Positions 47,816 through 56,917 of a DNA stretch of 64,000 bases are shown here, one piece after another. Origin of the DNA: Xiamenia xianingshaonis (lineage in GTDB: Bacteria > Actinomycetota > Coriobacteriia > Coriobacteriales > Eggerthellaceae). The translations under genes and the position numbers were made by a program. Positions within the stretch are counted from its first letter, which is position 1. Each line of letters starts with the position of its first letter. The stretch is taken from assembly GCF_017945865.1 (NCBI RefSeq), contig NZ_CP072829.1, positions 682,001 through 746,000 on the forward strand. Direction: 5' to 3'. Below the pieces are notes generated by a model. It had not been told where the DNA came from. It saw nothing but the letters and a program-made list of their open reading frames with translations, and did no database searches.

Positions 47816-49126
47816 ATGGGCAAACTGATTCGCTGGATCGTCTACCTTGTGGTGGCGATCGTGCTCGGCGCTATGGCCGGTGCGCTGACGTGGGTGTTCT
47901 TCTTCTTGATGAATACCGGCATCGAATTTCTGTGGGTCCGGCTGCCCGAGGCGATCGGCGCGTGGTGGTGGCCGCTTCCCGTATGTCTTGTGGGCGGCGT
48001 CGTCATTGGGGCGTTTGCGAAGCGCTTCGGCGACTATCCGCAAACGATGAACGAGGTCATGGCGGAAGTGAAGGCGACGAACCGCTACGAGTACACCCAC
48101 CTGGGGTCGTCGTTCGTCGGGGCGCTGCTGCCGCTTTTGTTCGGCGGGAGCATCGGGCCTGAGGCGGGGCTGACCGGCGTCATCGCGGGGCTGTGCACGT
48201 GGGTGGGCGACCGCCTGCGCTTTTTGGGCAAGGAGTTTCGGGATTGGGCCGAAGTGGGCACGGCGGCGGTCGTGTCGGCCGTGTTCTCGGCGCCGCTGTT
48301 CGGCCTGGCCGTGCCCTGGGCCGGCAGTGCCGACGGCGAGGAAGAGGCGTTTCGGCTGGACGTCCCGAAAGCGAAGAAGGTCGCGGTGTATCTGTGCTCG
48401 ATTGTAGGCGCGCTCGGCGCGATGATCGGGCTTGGGCAGCTGTTCGGGGGCGGAGGAGGATTGCCGCGGTTCGACCAGCTGGTCTTGGGCCGCCAGGAGC
48501 TTGAGCTGCTCGTGCCGCTGGCGCTCGTGTGCGGCGTCACGGGGCTGCTGTACCACGCAAGCGGGCGGGTGATCGGGGCGCTTGCCTCCGTGATGGGGAA
48601 TCGGCCCGTCGTGAAGGCTGTGCTCGGCGGCATCGTTCTCGGGCTGGCCGGCGTTGCGCTGCCGTTTTCGATGTTCGCCGGCGAAACGCAAAGCGAAGTG
48701 CTCATGGAGACGTGGGTGACGCTCGGCGCGACGACGCTGCTTTTGACGGGCGTGGTGAAAGTCCTGGTCACCCAGACGTGCCTCAGCATGGGCTGGCGCG
48801 GCGGCCACTTCTTCCCGCTCATTTTCGCGGGCATTTCGATGGGCTATGGGTTTGCAGCGCTGACCGGGGCGAACCCGGAGTTCTGCCTGTGCGTGTGCAC
48901 GGCGGCCCTCATGGGCGCGGTCATGCGCCAGCCGCTCATGTGCGTGCTGCTTTTGTGCCTGTGCTTTCCGGCGCGGAGCATCGTCGTCATGCTGGCTGCG
49001 GCGGCCATCGGCAGCATCCTGCCGCTTCCGAAGTCGTGGCTTGCCAAGGCGTCTCGCGAGGGCGGCGCGTCGACGGACGCTGCGGCGGACCCGACAAGCG
49101 CTGACGAGGCTCCGGCGAAAAAATAA
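47816..49126 (+). CDS. ClC-family chloride channel/transporter
   Basis: A 436-residue polytopic protein. ATG 47816 has GGAAGGAGAAGAG upstream; the open frame extends back to 47618 but the added 66 residues are Arg/Cys-rich and not like the family. GGSIGPEAGLTGVIAG near residue 110 is the second ClC selectivity motif (usually G-K/R-E-G-P, here G-S-I-G-P), and GWRGGHFFPLIFAG near residue 330 is the GxFxP motif. ClC proteins carry chloride, often exchanged with protons. It stands alone. Confidence 0.84.
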   Translation: MGKLIRWIVYLVVAIVLGAMAGALTWVFFFLMNTGIEFLWVRLPEAIGAWWWPLPVCLVGGVVIGAFAKRFGDYPQTMNEVMAEVKATNRYEYTHLGSSFVGALLPLLFGGSIGPEAGLTGVIAGLCTWVGDRLRFLGKEFRDWAEVGTAAVVSAVFSAPLFGLAVPWAGSADGEEEAFRLDVPKAKKVAVYLCSIVGALGAMIGLGQLFGGGGGLPRFDQLVLGRQELELLVPLALVCGVTGLLYHASGRVIGALASVMGNRPVVKAVLGGIVLGLAGVALPFSMFAGETQSEVLMETWVTLGATTLLLTGVVKVLVTQTCLSMGWRGGHFFPLIFAGISMGYGFAALTGANPEFCLCVCTAALMGAVMRQPLMCVLLLCLCFPARSIVVMLAAAAIGSILPLPKSWLAKASREGGASTDAAADPTSADEAPAKK

Positions 49127-49140
49127 AGCGAAATCCCCTC

Positions 49141-49170
49141 TTGCGTACAAATGTACGTATAAGGTATACT
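49141..49170 (+). promoter_or_regulatory. addB promoter, placed for a leaderless mRNA
   Basis: TTGCGT (49141-49146), an 18-bp spacer and TATACT (49165-49170). The addB ATG at 49177 is 7 nt after the -10, where transcription should begin, and no ribosome-binding site precedes it. Confidence 0.55.
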
Positions 49171-49176
49171 GGTGCC

Positions 49177-52113
49177 ATGACGTACGAACATGACACCGAA
49201 AAAAGCGCTGCGTGCGCTGAAGACAAGGCCTTTGACGCGCTGCTGCAGGCGCGCCGCCGCGGGGCGTATCCGCTTGTGTGGCTGGCGCCGCACGAAGAAG
49301 GCGTCGAACGGGTGCGGCGGCGCTTGTCCGCCACGCCGCTGGGCTTTTCCGTCGGCGTGGCCACGTTCGAGCAATGGGCGGCCGACCAGTGGGAGCTGCA
49401 CGGCGACGGAACGCGTCCGGTCGACGCGCTTGAGCGGTCGTGCCTGCTGTGGCGCGTGGTCGCGGCGGGGCCGTGGGCGGAGGCGGGCGCGTCGTTCAAA
49501 GGCGTCGTCGCGCTGCTGGCCCAGGCGGTCTTGCAAGGCGTCAGGGCGCGGGATTTCGACGGCGTGGCGCTGAGCGCGTCTCAGCAGGGCTTGGTCGCCT
49601 CGCTCGCTCGCTACCAGGCCGAACTTGAGCGGCGCGGCCGATGCGAGCTGTCGTGGGCCATGCGGGACCTGGCGGGCCTCATGGCGTTTCGGGGGTGTGT
49701 CGCCGCTGTCGGCTTTGACGAGCTGCCGTGGGCCCAGTCCGAGCTCCTGCGGCGCTTGGGCGCTTCTGGCGAGGCGCTGCGCATCGACGACGGGTGCTGC
49801 GCGGCGTCGCGCCCCGACGGCGGCGTCGATCGGGCGCCGGAGCTGTTGGCGCTGCTGGCGGGCCTGTACGGTCGGGCGGATGCGCCCGTGGTGCCGACCG
49901 GCGCCGTCTCGTTTCTGCTGCCGCAGGGCTCCTATGGCCTGGGCGGCCCGCTTGCGGCGCGCATCGCGGCGCTCGCCTGCGCGGAAGCGGACGCGGCGAG
50001 GGCGGCCGGACGGCGGCCTCTGCCGGTCGTCGTGTGCGCGCCCGACGCGCGGGATCTGTTTTTGCGCCTGGGTCCGGAGCTGGCGCGGCGGGGCGTCGCC
50101 TCGCAGACGCGGGGGCGGGCCTCGTGCGTCGCGTTCGCATCGACGGTTTTCGGCAAGGCGTGGCTGTCGCTTGCCGCCTGCGCCGACCAAGGCGCCCGCA
50201 CGCTTGCAACGCTGTCCGACGTCTTGCGCTCGCCGCTGTGTCCGATGGACGATGGGAAGGCCATGGACTTCGACGCCGCGTGGCGCAAGAGGCGCCTCCG
50301 TCCCTTTGACGACATGGTGGCCGATGTGGCGTCGCGCGACGGGTTTGCCGCAACGCTCGTGTCCCTTGCGATGGAGCACGACTTCGAAGGGGCGCTCGCG
50401 GCGTTGGAATCCCGCCTGCGATCAGGGGCTTTCAGCGACGCGGCGCTGCAGGGCGAATCCGTTGCCGCCTTTGCGGCCGTGGGCCGGTTTCTGGCCGCAT
50501 GGCGGGACTGCGCGGGCGGCGACGACGTCGCCTGGAGCCTCGTCGCGCAGCGCCAGGTCGCGTCCCCGCTCGCGTTTTCCGCAGAAGAGGGCGTCGCCGG
50601 CCAGGGGGACGCGCTGTTCTGCTCGCTTTCCGACGCCGCGCGCCTGGCGCCTGCATCGGCCTGCGCCGTCGTGCTGTGCGACATGACGGCGCAGGCGTAC
50701 CCGGTTCGCGTCGAAGAGACGCCTGCCACGCTGCTTTTGGAGCGCATCGGCGTCGTCTGCGACCTTGACCCGGTGGCCCAGATGCGCCGGTCTCTGTTCC
50801 GCTGCCTGTCTGCTGCCAGCACGTCGGTGCTGTTGGAGCGCCCGCTGTTCGACGAGGACGGCACGGAAACCTATCCGTGCCTGGCCTTTGAGGAGATCGT
50901 CGACTGCTACCGGCCCTATGACGCCCTTGACCGCACGATCGATCGGGCGACGGGGCTGCCACCCGCCGTGGCCCGCTTCGCGTCGGTCGTGCCCGGGGCG
51001 CACGTGCACGAAAACCTGCTGGGGGAAGACGTTGCCTTGACGGGGCCGGGGCAGGCGTCGTCTTGGCCCGCCGGCTCGCCGGTGAAAGTGTCGCCTGAAG
51101 GCACATCGTCGCTGGTCGGAGGCACGTTCGGTGGCGACGGGGCGCATGGCGGCGGCGCGGTCGTGCTGTCGCCGTCGGCGGTGGAGACGTATCTGGAATG
51201 CCCGCTCAAATGGTTCACGCTGCGCCGGTTGCGGCTGAAAACGCCCGACGCCGGGTTCGGGCCCATGGAAAAGGGGTCGTTCGCCCATGACGTGCTGAGG
51301 CATTTTTACGAGCGGCTGCATAAGCAGGGCGTGGCGAAGGTCGCGGCCGACGACGTGGCGCGCGCCCAAGCGCTCATGGAAGTCGTGGCGGACGAAGAGC
51401 TGGCCCGCCAGCCCGCGCTGCCTCCTTCGCGCAACCCGCTCGTTGCCGCGACGGCGGCCGAGGAAGCCGAGGTCAGGCATCTCAAGCGGCAGCTGGTCGG
51501 CTTTGTGCCCTGGGAGGCGCAGCTGCTTGCAGGCTTCGTGCCGACGCATTTCGAATACGGGTTCGGCAAAAACCGCCCGTTTTCCTATGCCGGGGTCCAT
51601 CTGACGGGGTCGATTGACCGCATTGACGTGAACGACAAGGGACAGGCCGTCGTGATCGACTACAAGTCGTCGGTGAAGGGGACCTACGACGTGCGCAGCC
51701 GCTCTTCGGCGCCCCAGGCGGGCGGCGCAGTGCTGCCCGACAAGGTGCAGGCGCTCATGTATGCCCAGGTGGCGCGGCGAGAATTGGGGCTTGACGTCGT
51801 CGGTGCGCTCTACGTGGGCTACCAGCCTCGCGCAGGCAAGCCGCCGGCGCTTTCGGGTGCGTTCGACCGAACGGCCATCCAGCCGTCGCAGGTGTGGGAC
51901 GCGCGGGCCGAGCTTGTCGGGTATCCGCAGCTTGACGACGACGGGCGTGCGGCGTATGGGGCGTCCTCGTTCGCCGAGCTTGTCGACGAGGTGGAGCGCG
52001 GCGTGGAAGGCGCGGTCGCGTCGCTTTGCGAAGGCCGCATTGCGCCGTATCCTCGCACGGCCGACGCGTGCAGCTTCTGTCCGGTGCAAGACTGTGCGAA
52101 GAGGCGGGATTGA
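49177..52113 (+). CDS. addB: AddB/RexB-like subunit of a helicase-nuclease (PD-(D/E)XK)
   Basis: A 978-residue protein. The C-terminal RecB-type nuclease has VVIDYKSS near residue 828 (the D-x-K pair). A four-Cys iron-sulfur pattern is likely: one Cys in TYLECPLKWF near residue 675 and three in CSFCPVQDC near the end, as in AddB. No Walker A motif is seen in the N-terminal part, so the ATP site normally present in AddB may be lost. The protein pairs with the AddA-like helicase whose ATG overlaps its TGA. AddAB repairs double-strand breaks by end resection. ATG 49177 is preferred to GTG-type starts upstream because the promoter lies there. Confidence 0.85.
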   Translation: MTYEHDTEKSAACAEDKAFDALLQARRRGAYPLVWLAPHEEGVERVRRRLSATPLGFSVGVATFEQWAADQWELHGDGTRPVDALERSCLLWRVVAAGPWAEAGASFKGVVALLAQAVLQGVRARDFDGVALSASQQGLVASLARYQAELERRGRCELSWAMRDLAGLMAFRGCVAAVGFDELPWAQSELLRRLGASGEALRIDDGCCAASRPDGGVDRAPELLALLAGLYGRADAPVVPTGAVSFLLPQGSYGLGGPLAARIAALACAEADAARAAGRRPLPVVVCAPDARDLFLRLGPELARRGVASQTRGRASCVAFASTVFGKAWLSLAACADQGARTLATLSDVLRSPLCPMDDGKAMDFDAAWRKRRLRPFDDMVADVASRDGFAATLVSLAMEHDFEGALAALESRLRSGAFSDAALQGESVAAFAAVGRFLAAWRDCAGGDDVAWSLVAQRQVASPLAFSAEEGVAGQGDALFCSLSDAARLAPASACAVVLCDMTAQAYPVRVEETPATLLLERIGVVCDLDPVAQMRRSLFRCLSAASTSVLLERPLFDEDGTETYPCLAFEEIVDCYRPYDALDRTIDRATGLPPAVARFASVVPGAHVHENLLGEDVALTGPGQASSWPAGSPVKVSPEGTSSLVGGTFGGDGAHGGGAVVLSPSAVETYLECPLKWFTLRRLRLKTPDAGFGPMEKGSFAHDVLRHFYERLHKQGVAKVAADDVARAQALMEVVADEELARQPALPPSRNPLVAATAAEEAEVRHLKRQLVGFVPWEAQLLAGFVPTHFEYGFGKNRPFSYAGVHLTGSIDRIDVNDKGQAVVIDYKSSVKGTYDVRSRSSAPQAGGAVLPDKVQALMYAQVARRELGLDVVGALYVGYQPRAGKPPALSGAFDRTAIQPSQVWDARAELVGYPQLDDDGRAAYGASSFAELVDEVERGVEGAVASLCEGRIAPYPRTADACSFCPVQDCAKRRD

Positions 52114-55100
52114 TGGACCTTTCGACTGCAACTTCCGGCCAGCGCCAGGCCATCGAACACGTCGGCGGGCCGCTGCTGGTTTCTGCCGGCGCCGGGTCGG
52201 GCAAGACGTTCACGCTCACGCAGCGCATCGCCTACGGGCTTTTGCCTGAAAGCGGGCCGGCTGCCTCGTCGGTGGACGAGGTTTTGGCCATCACGTTCAC
52301 GAAAAAGGCCGCCAACGAGATAAAGGCCCGCGTCAAGCGCACGCTGCGGGCGGAAGGCCTGGGCGGGGAGGCGCTGCGCATCGACGGGGCGTGGGTGTCC
52401 ACCATCCATGGCATGTGCACGCGCATCCTGCGGGCCCATGCGCTCGACCTGGGGATAGACCCGTCGTTTTCCGTCATGAGCGAGGCTGTCCGCGAAGACG
52501 TGCTGGCCCGCGCCCTCGACGAGGCGCTGCGCTCCTTGGAGGCGCAGCGGTGCCAAGGGCGCTCCTGCGGTTTGCTTGACGAATACCCCGTCCGCCCGAC
52601 GGCGTTCGGCGGCACGAGCGTGCGCGGCGCGGTCGAAGGGCTGCTGGCCCAGTCTTCGGCGCTTGGCGGCGGCTTGGACGCCGTGGCGTGGGGCGGCGCC
52701 GGCGTTTCGCCGGCAGACGCGGCGCGGGCGATCCTGGACGCGATGGAAGGGCCGCTGCAGACCTTTTTCAACGCCATAGCAAAAAAGACCGCCAGCTCGG
52801 AAAAGCACGAGGCGGCGGTCGAGCGGGCAGTCTCCGACCTGCGGGAATACCTGCTCGACGCCGCGCGCAACGCGTCGTGGGAGGCGCTGGCGCGCCTGCT
52901 CGAATCGGTGCCGCTCGTGCCGAAGAACTTCGGTCCGAAGGAAAGCCGCTTTTTGGTGGCGGAATACCAGGAGGCGCACCTGCAGGCGCTGCAGGAGGTG
53001 CGGCTGGGCCTGGCGCGGCCCTTCGCCGAAGAGCTGGCCTGCCTGGCCGAAGAGGTCCGGCACATCTACGCGTGCAAGAAGCGGGCGCTCGGCGTGCTCG
53101 ACCAAGACGACCTGCTTGGCGAGACGTACCGGGCGCTGACGGAGCACCCCGACATAGCGAAGCGCTACGGCGAGAAGTTCTCGCTGGTCATGGTCGACGA
53201 GTTCCAGGACACCAGCGCGGTGCAGGTCGACCTGATCGGTGCTTTGGCGGGCGAGAACCTGCGCCGCCTGTGCACGGTGGGCGACTCCCAGCAGTCCATC
53301 TACCGATTCCGCGGGGCCGACGTGAACGTCTACGAGCGCCACAAGGAAACCATGGGGCGGCCCGAAGTCGGCGCCCTGTGCCTGGAGCTGTCGAAGAACT
53401 TCCGCAGCCATCGCGACGTGCTGTCCTTCGTCGACGCCGTGTTCTCGCAGCCCGAGACGTTCGGCCGGCGCTTCATGAGCCTGGCGCCCCACGACGGGCG
53501 GCCAAGCTGCTATTGCGGCAGCGCCCCGCGCATCGACGTCGTTTTCGCTCGGAATCGCGGCGGTTCGGGGACGGATGCGGGCGTGCGCACGGCCGCCGCC
53601 GAGATGGCGCGCCGCTTTGCGCAGCTGCGCCGCGAGGGCCATCCGGCGTCGGACATGGCGGTCCTTTTGGGTTCCATGTCAAAGGCCGACATATATGCCG
53701 AAGCGCTGCGAAGCGAAGGGTTCGAATGCGTGGTGACCGGCGGATCGAAGTTTTCCGAGGCGTCCGAGGTGCTTGTCGTGCAAAGCCTGCTGCACGTGCT
53801 GGCCAACCCGGCCGACACGCTGTCGCTTTACGCCGTGCTGACAAGCGGCATGTTCAAGCTGTCGGCCGACGACTTGCTTGAGCTGGCGACCGAAGGGCCT
53901 TCGTCGGACGCCCCCGGTGCCCATCGCTCGCTGTGGCGTGGGCTGCGCGATCTGGACGCCGAGGCTGTGGAAAGCCCGTCGCTTTCCCATGCGGCGTCGG
54001 TGCTGGGCCGCGCCTGGAAGGGCTGCGGGCGCGAGGCCGCATCGCGCACGGTCGAGCGCGTGTTACGAGATAGCGGGTGGCTGTGGCGGCTGGAGCGCGA
54101 AGGCGCACAGGGCCGGGCCGTGCTCGCCAACGTGCTGAAGGCGCTGCGCCTCGTCGAATCCGTCGAGCGGGCCGGCGGCCTGGGGCCGGCGTCCGTGTCG
54201 CAGGCGTTCGATGACGAGCTGGCGGTCATGAAGGCGCCGCCCGGCGCACTTGCGGGCAGCGGCGAGGACACGGTGCGCATCATGACCATCCACGCTTCGA
54301 AGGGCTTGGAGTTTCCCATCGTGGGCCTTGGCGAGTTTTGGGGCTCGCAGCGCACGTCGAGCCTGGTCATGGAGATAGAAGGCGATGCACTGTACGCGTC
54401 GTTGGCGCCGTCGCGCACGCTCGACAACTTTCCCGAGCTGAAAAAGCGCGTCAGCGACGCAAAGCTGCTCGAATGCTTCCCGCAAAATGACGAGCCCCTT
54501 GTCCAGGCGGCCGCTCGCACGCCGGCGCAGTTCCGGGCGCGGCTCGTCGAGCGAAACCGTTCCGAAGAGCGCGACGAGCTGTTCCGCAAGCTCTACGTCG
54601 GCGTCACGCGGGCGAGCGAGGCGCTGGTCGTGGCAATGCATGCTTCCGCCAAGGACAAGGCGAAGCCGAAGGACGGCGATGGCGCGTCCGACCTGCCGAA
54701 ATACCCGGTCGGCATCGAAGAGGTGCGCAGCGCGCTGTTCGGCGGCGAGGATTTTCCTTGCGGCGCGGCGATGTTCGACTACGGCGGAACAGAGCCGGGG
54801 CGCTTCACGTGCGTCGATGCGGCGCCGCCCGAAGAGGACGTCCGGGCGGATGCGGCGGCGTGGGGTGTCGAGACGTCTGGGGAAGAGGCGTTTTTCGTGC
54901 CCGTTGCCGCCGCAGGGCAGGGCGTGCGGCCCTGCCCGCAGGAAAAGCCGGCGCGGGAGTCGTTTTCGTACACGTCGCTGTCCCAGGCGGCTGCAGCTGC
55001 CGCAGGCGGGCAGGAATCCGGCCCTGCCGCCGACGCAGGCGGGGGCACGTCCGGCCCTGCGGCCTGCGTCGGCGCGGACGGGTCGGACCTCGACGCAACG

Positions 55101-55739
55101 CGTCCGCCGGCCGACCAGCGGGACGCGGAGGCCGCGTGCGGCGCGGACGGAGCGGCGTCCTCGCAGCAGGCCGCAGCCGCCGACGAGGCGACCGCCCTTG
55201 GCACGGCGTTTCATCGCGCCTGCCAGTGGGCCTTCGCGCACAGGCGCGTGCCCGATGCGGGCCGGCTTGCATCGTGGCGTGCGTGCTACGGGCTGTCGGA
55301 TGCCGCCTTCTCGCGCCTCGAAGCGGCCGCCGACGCGTTTTTCAGCAGCAGCCTGTTCGATGCGGCGATGGCCTTCGAGCACTGTCAGGGCGAGGTTCCG
55401 TTCTTCTTGCCAGTGGGGGACCGCTTCCTTGAAGGCGAGATTGACCTGCTGTGCTACGACGGCGACGCCTGCGGGGCGCGGGCGCTCGTGTACGACTACA
55501 AGACCGGCGGCCGGTCGTGCGAGACACGGGAAGCGGTCGAGGACAAGCACCGCCTGCAGGGCGCCTGCTACGCCTACGCGCTTCTGACGTCGGGCTTTTC
55601 CGAAGTGACGCTCAAGTTCATCCGCGTGGAGCACCTGGGCGAGGAAGGCGGCGTGGGCGTGGTGGAATACCGCTACGCCCAAGACTCGCTCGATTTGCTT
55701 GCCCGGCTTGTCCGTCAGCACGAGGCGAGCCGGCTTTGA
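52113..55739 (+). CDS. addA: AddA-like UvrD-family helicase with RecB-type nuclease domain
   Basis: A 1208-residue protein. Helicase motifs run in order: Walker A SAGAGSGKT (24-32), Ia-type AITFTKKAANEIKAR, DEFQDTS near residue 361, QSIYRFRGAD near 390, the late motif TIHASKGLEFPIV near 730 and VGVTRASEAL near 835. The C-terminal nuclease has GEIDLLCYDG and VYDYKTGG (about residues 1110-1130). Between the two lies a 70-residue Ala/Gly-rich stretch (about residues 955-1025) that looks like a flexible linker. The start overlaps the addB stop (TGATG), so the two are made in step. Together they form the recombination-repair helicase-nuclease. Confidence 0.93.
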   Translation: MDLSTATSGQRQAIEHVGGPLLVSAGAGSGKTFTLTQRIAYGLLPESGPAASSVDEVLAITFTKKAANEIKARVKRTLRAEGLGGEALRIDGAWVSTIHGMCTRILRAHALDLGIDPSFSVMSEAVREDVLARALDEALRSLEAQRCQGRSCGLLDEYPVRPTAFGGTSVRGAVEGLLAQSSALGGGLDAVAWGGAGVSPADAARAILDAMEGPLQTFFNAIAKKTASSEKHEAAVERAVSDLREYLLDAARNASWEALARLLESVPLVPKNFGPKESRFLVAEYQEAHLQALQEVRLGLARPFAEELACLAEEVRHIYACKKRALGVLDQDDLLGETYRALTEHPDIAKRYGEKFSLVMVDEFQDTSAVQVDLIGALAGENLRRLCTVGDSQQSIYRFRGADVNVYERHKETMGRPEVGALCLELSKNFRSHRDVLSFVDAVFSQPETFGRRFMSLAPHDGRPSCYCGSAPRIDVVFARNRGGSGTDAGVRTAAAEMARRFAQLRREGHPASDMAVLLGSMSKADIYAEALRSEGFECVVTGGSKFSEASEVLVVQSLLHVLANPADTLSLYAVLTSGMFKLSADDLLELATEGPSSDAPGAHRSLWRGLRDLDAEAVESPSLSHAASVLGRAWKGCGREAASRTVERVLRDSGWLWRLEREGAQGRAVLANVLKALRLVESVERAGGLGPASVSQAFDDELAVMKAPPGALAGSGEDTVRIMTIHASKGLEFPIVGLGEFWGSQRTSSLVMEIEGDALYASLAPSRTLDNFPELKKRVSDAKLLECFPQNDEPLVQAAARTPAQFRARLVERNRSEERDELFRKLYVGVTRASEALVVAMHASAKDKAKPKDGDGASDLPKYPVGIEEVRSALFGGEDFPCGAAMFDYGGTEPGRFTCVDAAPPEEDVRADAAAWGVETSGEEAFFVPVAAAGQGVRPCPQEKPARESFSYTSLSQAAAAAAGGQESGPAADAGGGTSGPAACVGADGSDLDATRPPADQRDAEAACGADGAASSQQAAAADEATALGTAFHRACQWAFAHRRVPDAGRLASWRACYGLSDAAFSRLEAAADAFFSSSLFDAAMAFEHCQGEVPFFLPVGDRFLEGEIDLLCYDGDACGARALVYDYKTGGRSCETREAVEDKHRLQGACYAYALLTSGFSEVTLKFIRVEHLGEEGGVGVVEYRYAQDSLDLLARLVRQHEASRL

Positions 55740-55812
55740 CCGGTGCTGCCCTAGTGGGGACAAGGTGTATTTTCCAGGCTGGTCACGGGCCTGTGTTATC
55801 ATTTTAGTCTGC

Positions 55813-55818
55813 TATGAT
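55813..55818 (+). promoter_or_regulatory. Extended -10 element upstream of mreB
   Basis: TGC-TATGAT, an extended -10 that can work without a good -35, 27 bp before the mreB ATG. AAGGGGA lies between as ribosome-binding site. Confidence 0.5.
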
Positions 55819-55844
55819 TACGTGACCGCAAGGGGAATGCCTTC

Positions 55845-56900
55845 ATGTCATTTCTTGATATATTTTCCAGCTTGACCGGGCAGATGTCTGCCGACATGGC
55901 CATCGATCTGGGCACCGCGAACACGCTTGTCGCCATTCCCGGCGAGGGCATCGTGGTCAACGAGCCTTCCGTCGTCGCCATCGAAAAGAACACCCATCGG
56001 GTGCTTGCCGTCGGGCACGAGGCCAAAAACATGATCAACCACACGCCGGAGGCGTTTTCGGCCGAGCATCCGCTCCATGACGGGGTGGTGGCCGACTACG
56101 ACGTGACCGAGGCGATGATCTCGGCCTTCATCAATAAGGCCGCGCCGCGCAAGTATCCGTGGCAAGCCAAGCCGCGCATCGTCATCTGCATCCCGTGCGG
56201 CGCCACGTCGGTGGAAAAGCGCGCCGTGTTCGAGGCTGCCGTGCAGGCGGGCGCTCGTCAGGCCTATCTCATCGAAGAGCCCATGGCGGCCGCCATGGGC
56301 GCCGACCTTCCCGTCACCGAGCCCACCGGCTCCATGGTCGTCGACATCGGTGGCGGCACCACGGAAGTGGCCGTCATCTCGCTCGGCGGCATCGTGACGT
56401 CAAGCTCGCTGCGCCTGGCCGGCAATCGCATGGACGAGGCCATCGCCATGCACCTGCGCGACCTTCTGGGCATCAAGATCGGCGAGCGCACGGCCGAGAT
56501 CATCAAGATCAAGATCGGCTCCATCCTGCCGTTTGAAGACGGCCGCGAGCGCGACATGATCATTTCCGGCCAAGACGTCATCACCGAGCAGCCCAAGGAA
56601 GTGACGATCCAGTCCGAAGACGTGCGCAGCGCGCTGATCGCTCCGTGCGAGGAAATGGTCATCCACATCAAGGAGACGTTCAAGAAAACGAACCCTGACC
56701 TGGCCTCCGACATCATCCAGAACGGCATCCTGCTCACGGGCGGCGGCGGCCTGCTTTCGGGGCTTGACCGCTACCTCACCGACAAGCTCGAAATCCCGGT
56801 GTGGACGAGCGAAACGGCGCTCACGAACGTCGTCATGGGATGCCTGAAGGTGCTTGAGACGCCCACGGCCCTCAAGCAGACCCTCATGCGGTCGAAATAA
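55845..56900 (+). CDS. mreB: Rod-shape actin homologue MreB
   Basis: A 351-residue actin-fold ATPase that forms membrane-bound filaments and guides lateral wall synthesis. Phosphate loops DLGTANTLV and VVDIGGGTTEVAV, the connect segment EEPMAAAMGADLP and the adenosine motif ILLTGGGGLLSGL are clear. The amphipathic start (SFLDIFSSLTGQM) fits membrane binding. It is the first gene of mreB-mreC-mreD-mrdA-rodA, all in one run with gaps under 20 bp. Confidence 0.97.
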   Translation: MSFLDIFSSLTGQMSADMAIDLGTANTLVAIPGEGIVVNEPSVVAIEKNTHRVLAVGHEAKNMINHTPEAFSAEHPLHDGVVADYDVTEAMISAFINKAAPRKYPWQAKPRIVICIPCGATSVEKRAVFEAAVQAGARQAYLIEEPMAAAMGADLPVTEPTGSMVVDIGGGTTEVAVISLGGIVTSSSLRLAGNRMDEAIAMHLRDLLGIKIGERTAEIIKIKIGSILPFEDGRERDMIISGQDVITEQPKEVTIQSEDVRSALIAPCEEMVIHIKETFKKTNPDLASDIIQNGILLTGGGGLLSGLDRYLTDKLEIPVWTSETALTNVVMGCLKVLETPTALKQTLMRSK

Positions 56901-56917
56901 GGCCGGACGCACCAGCC

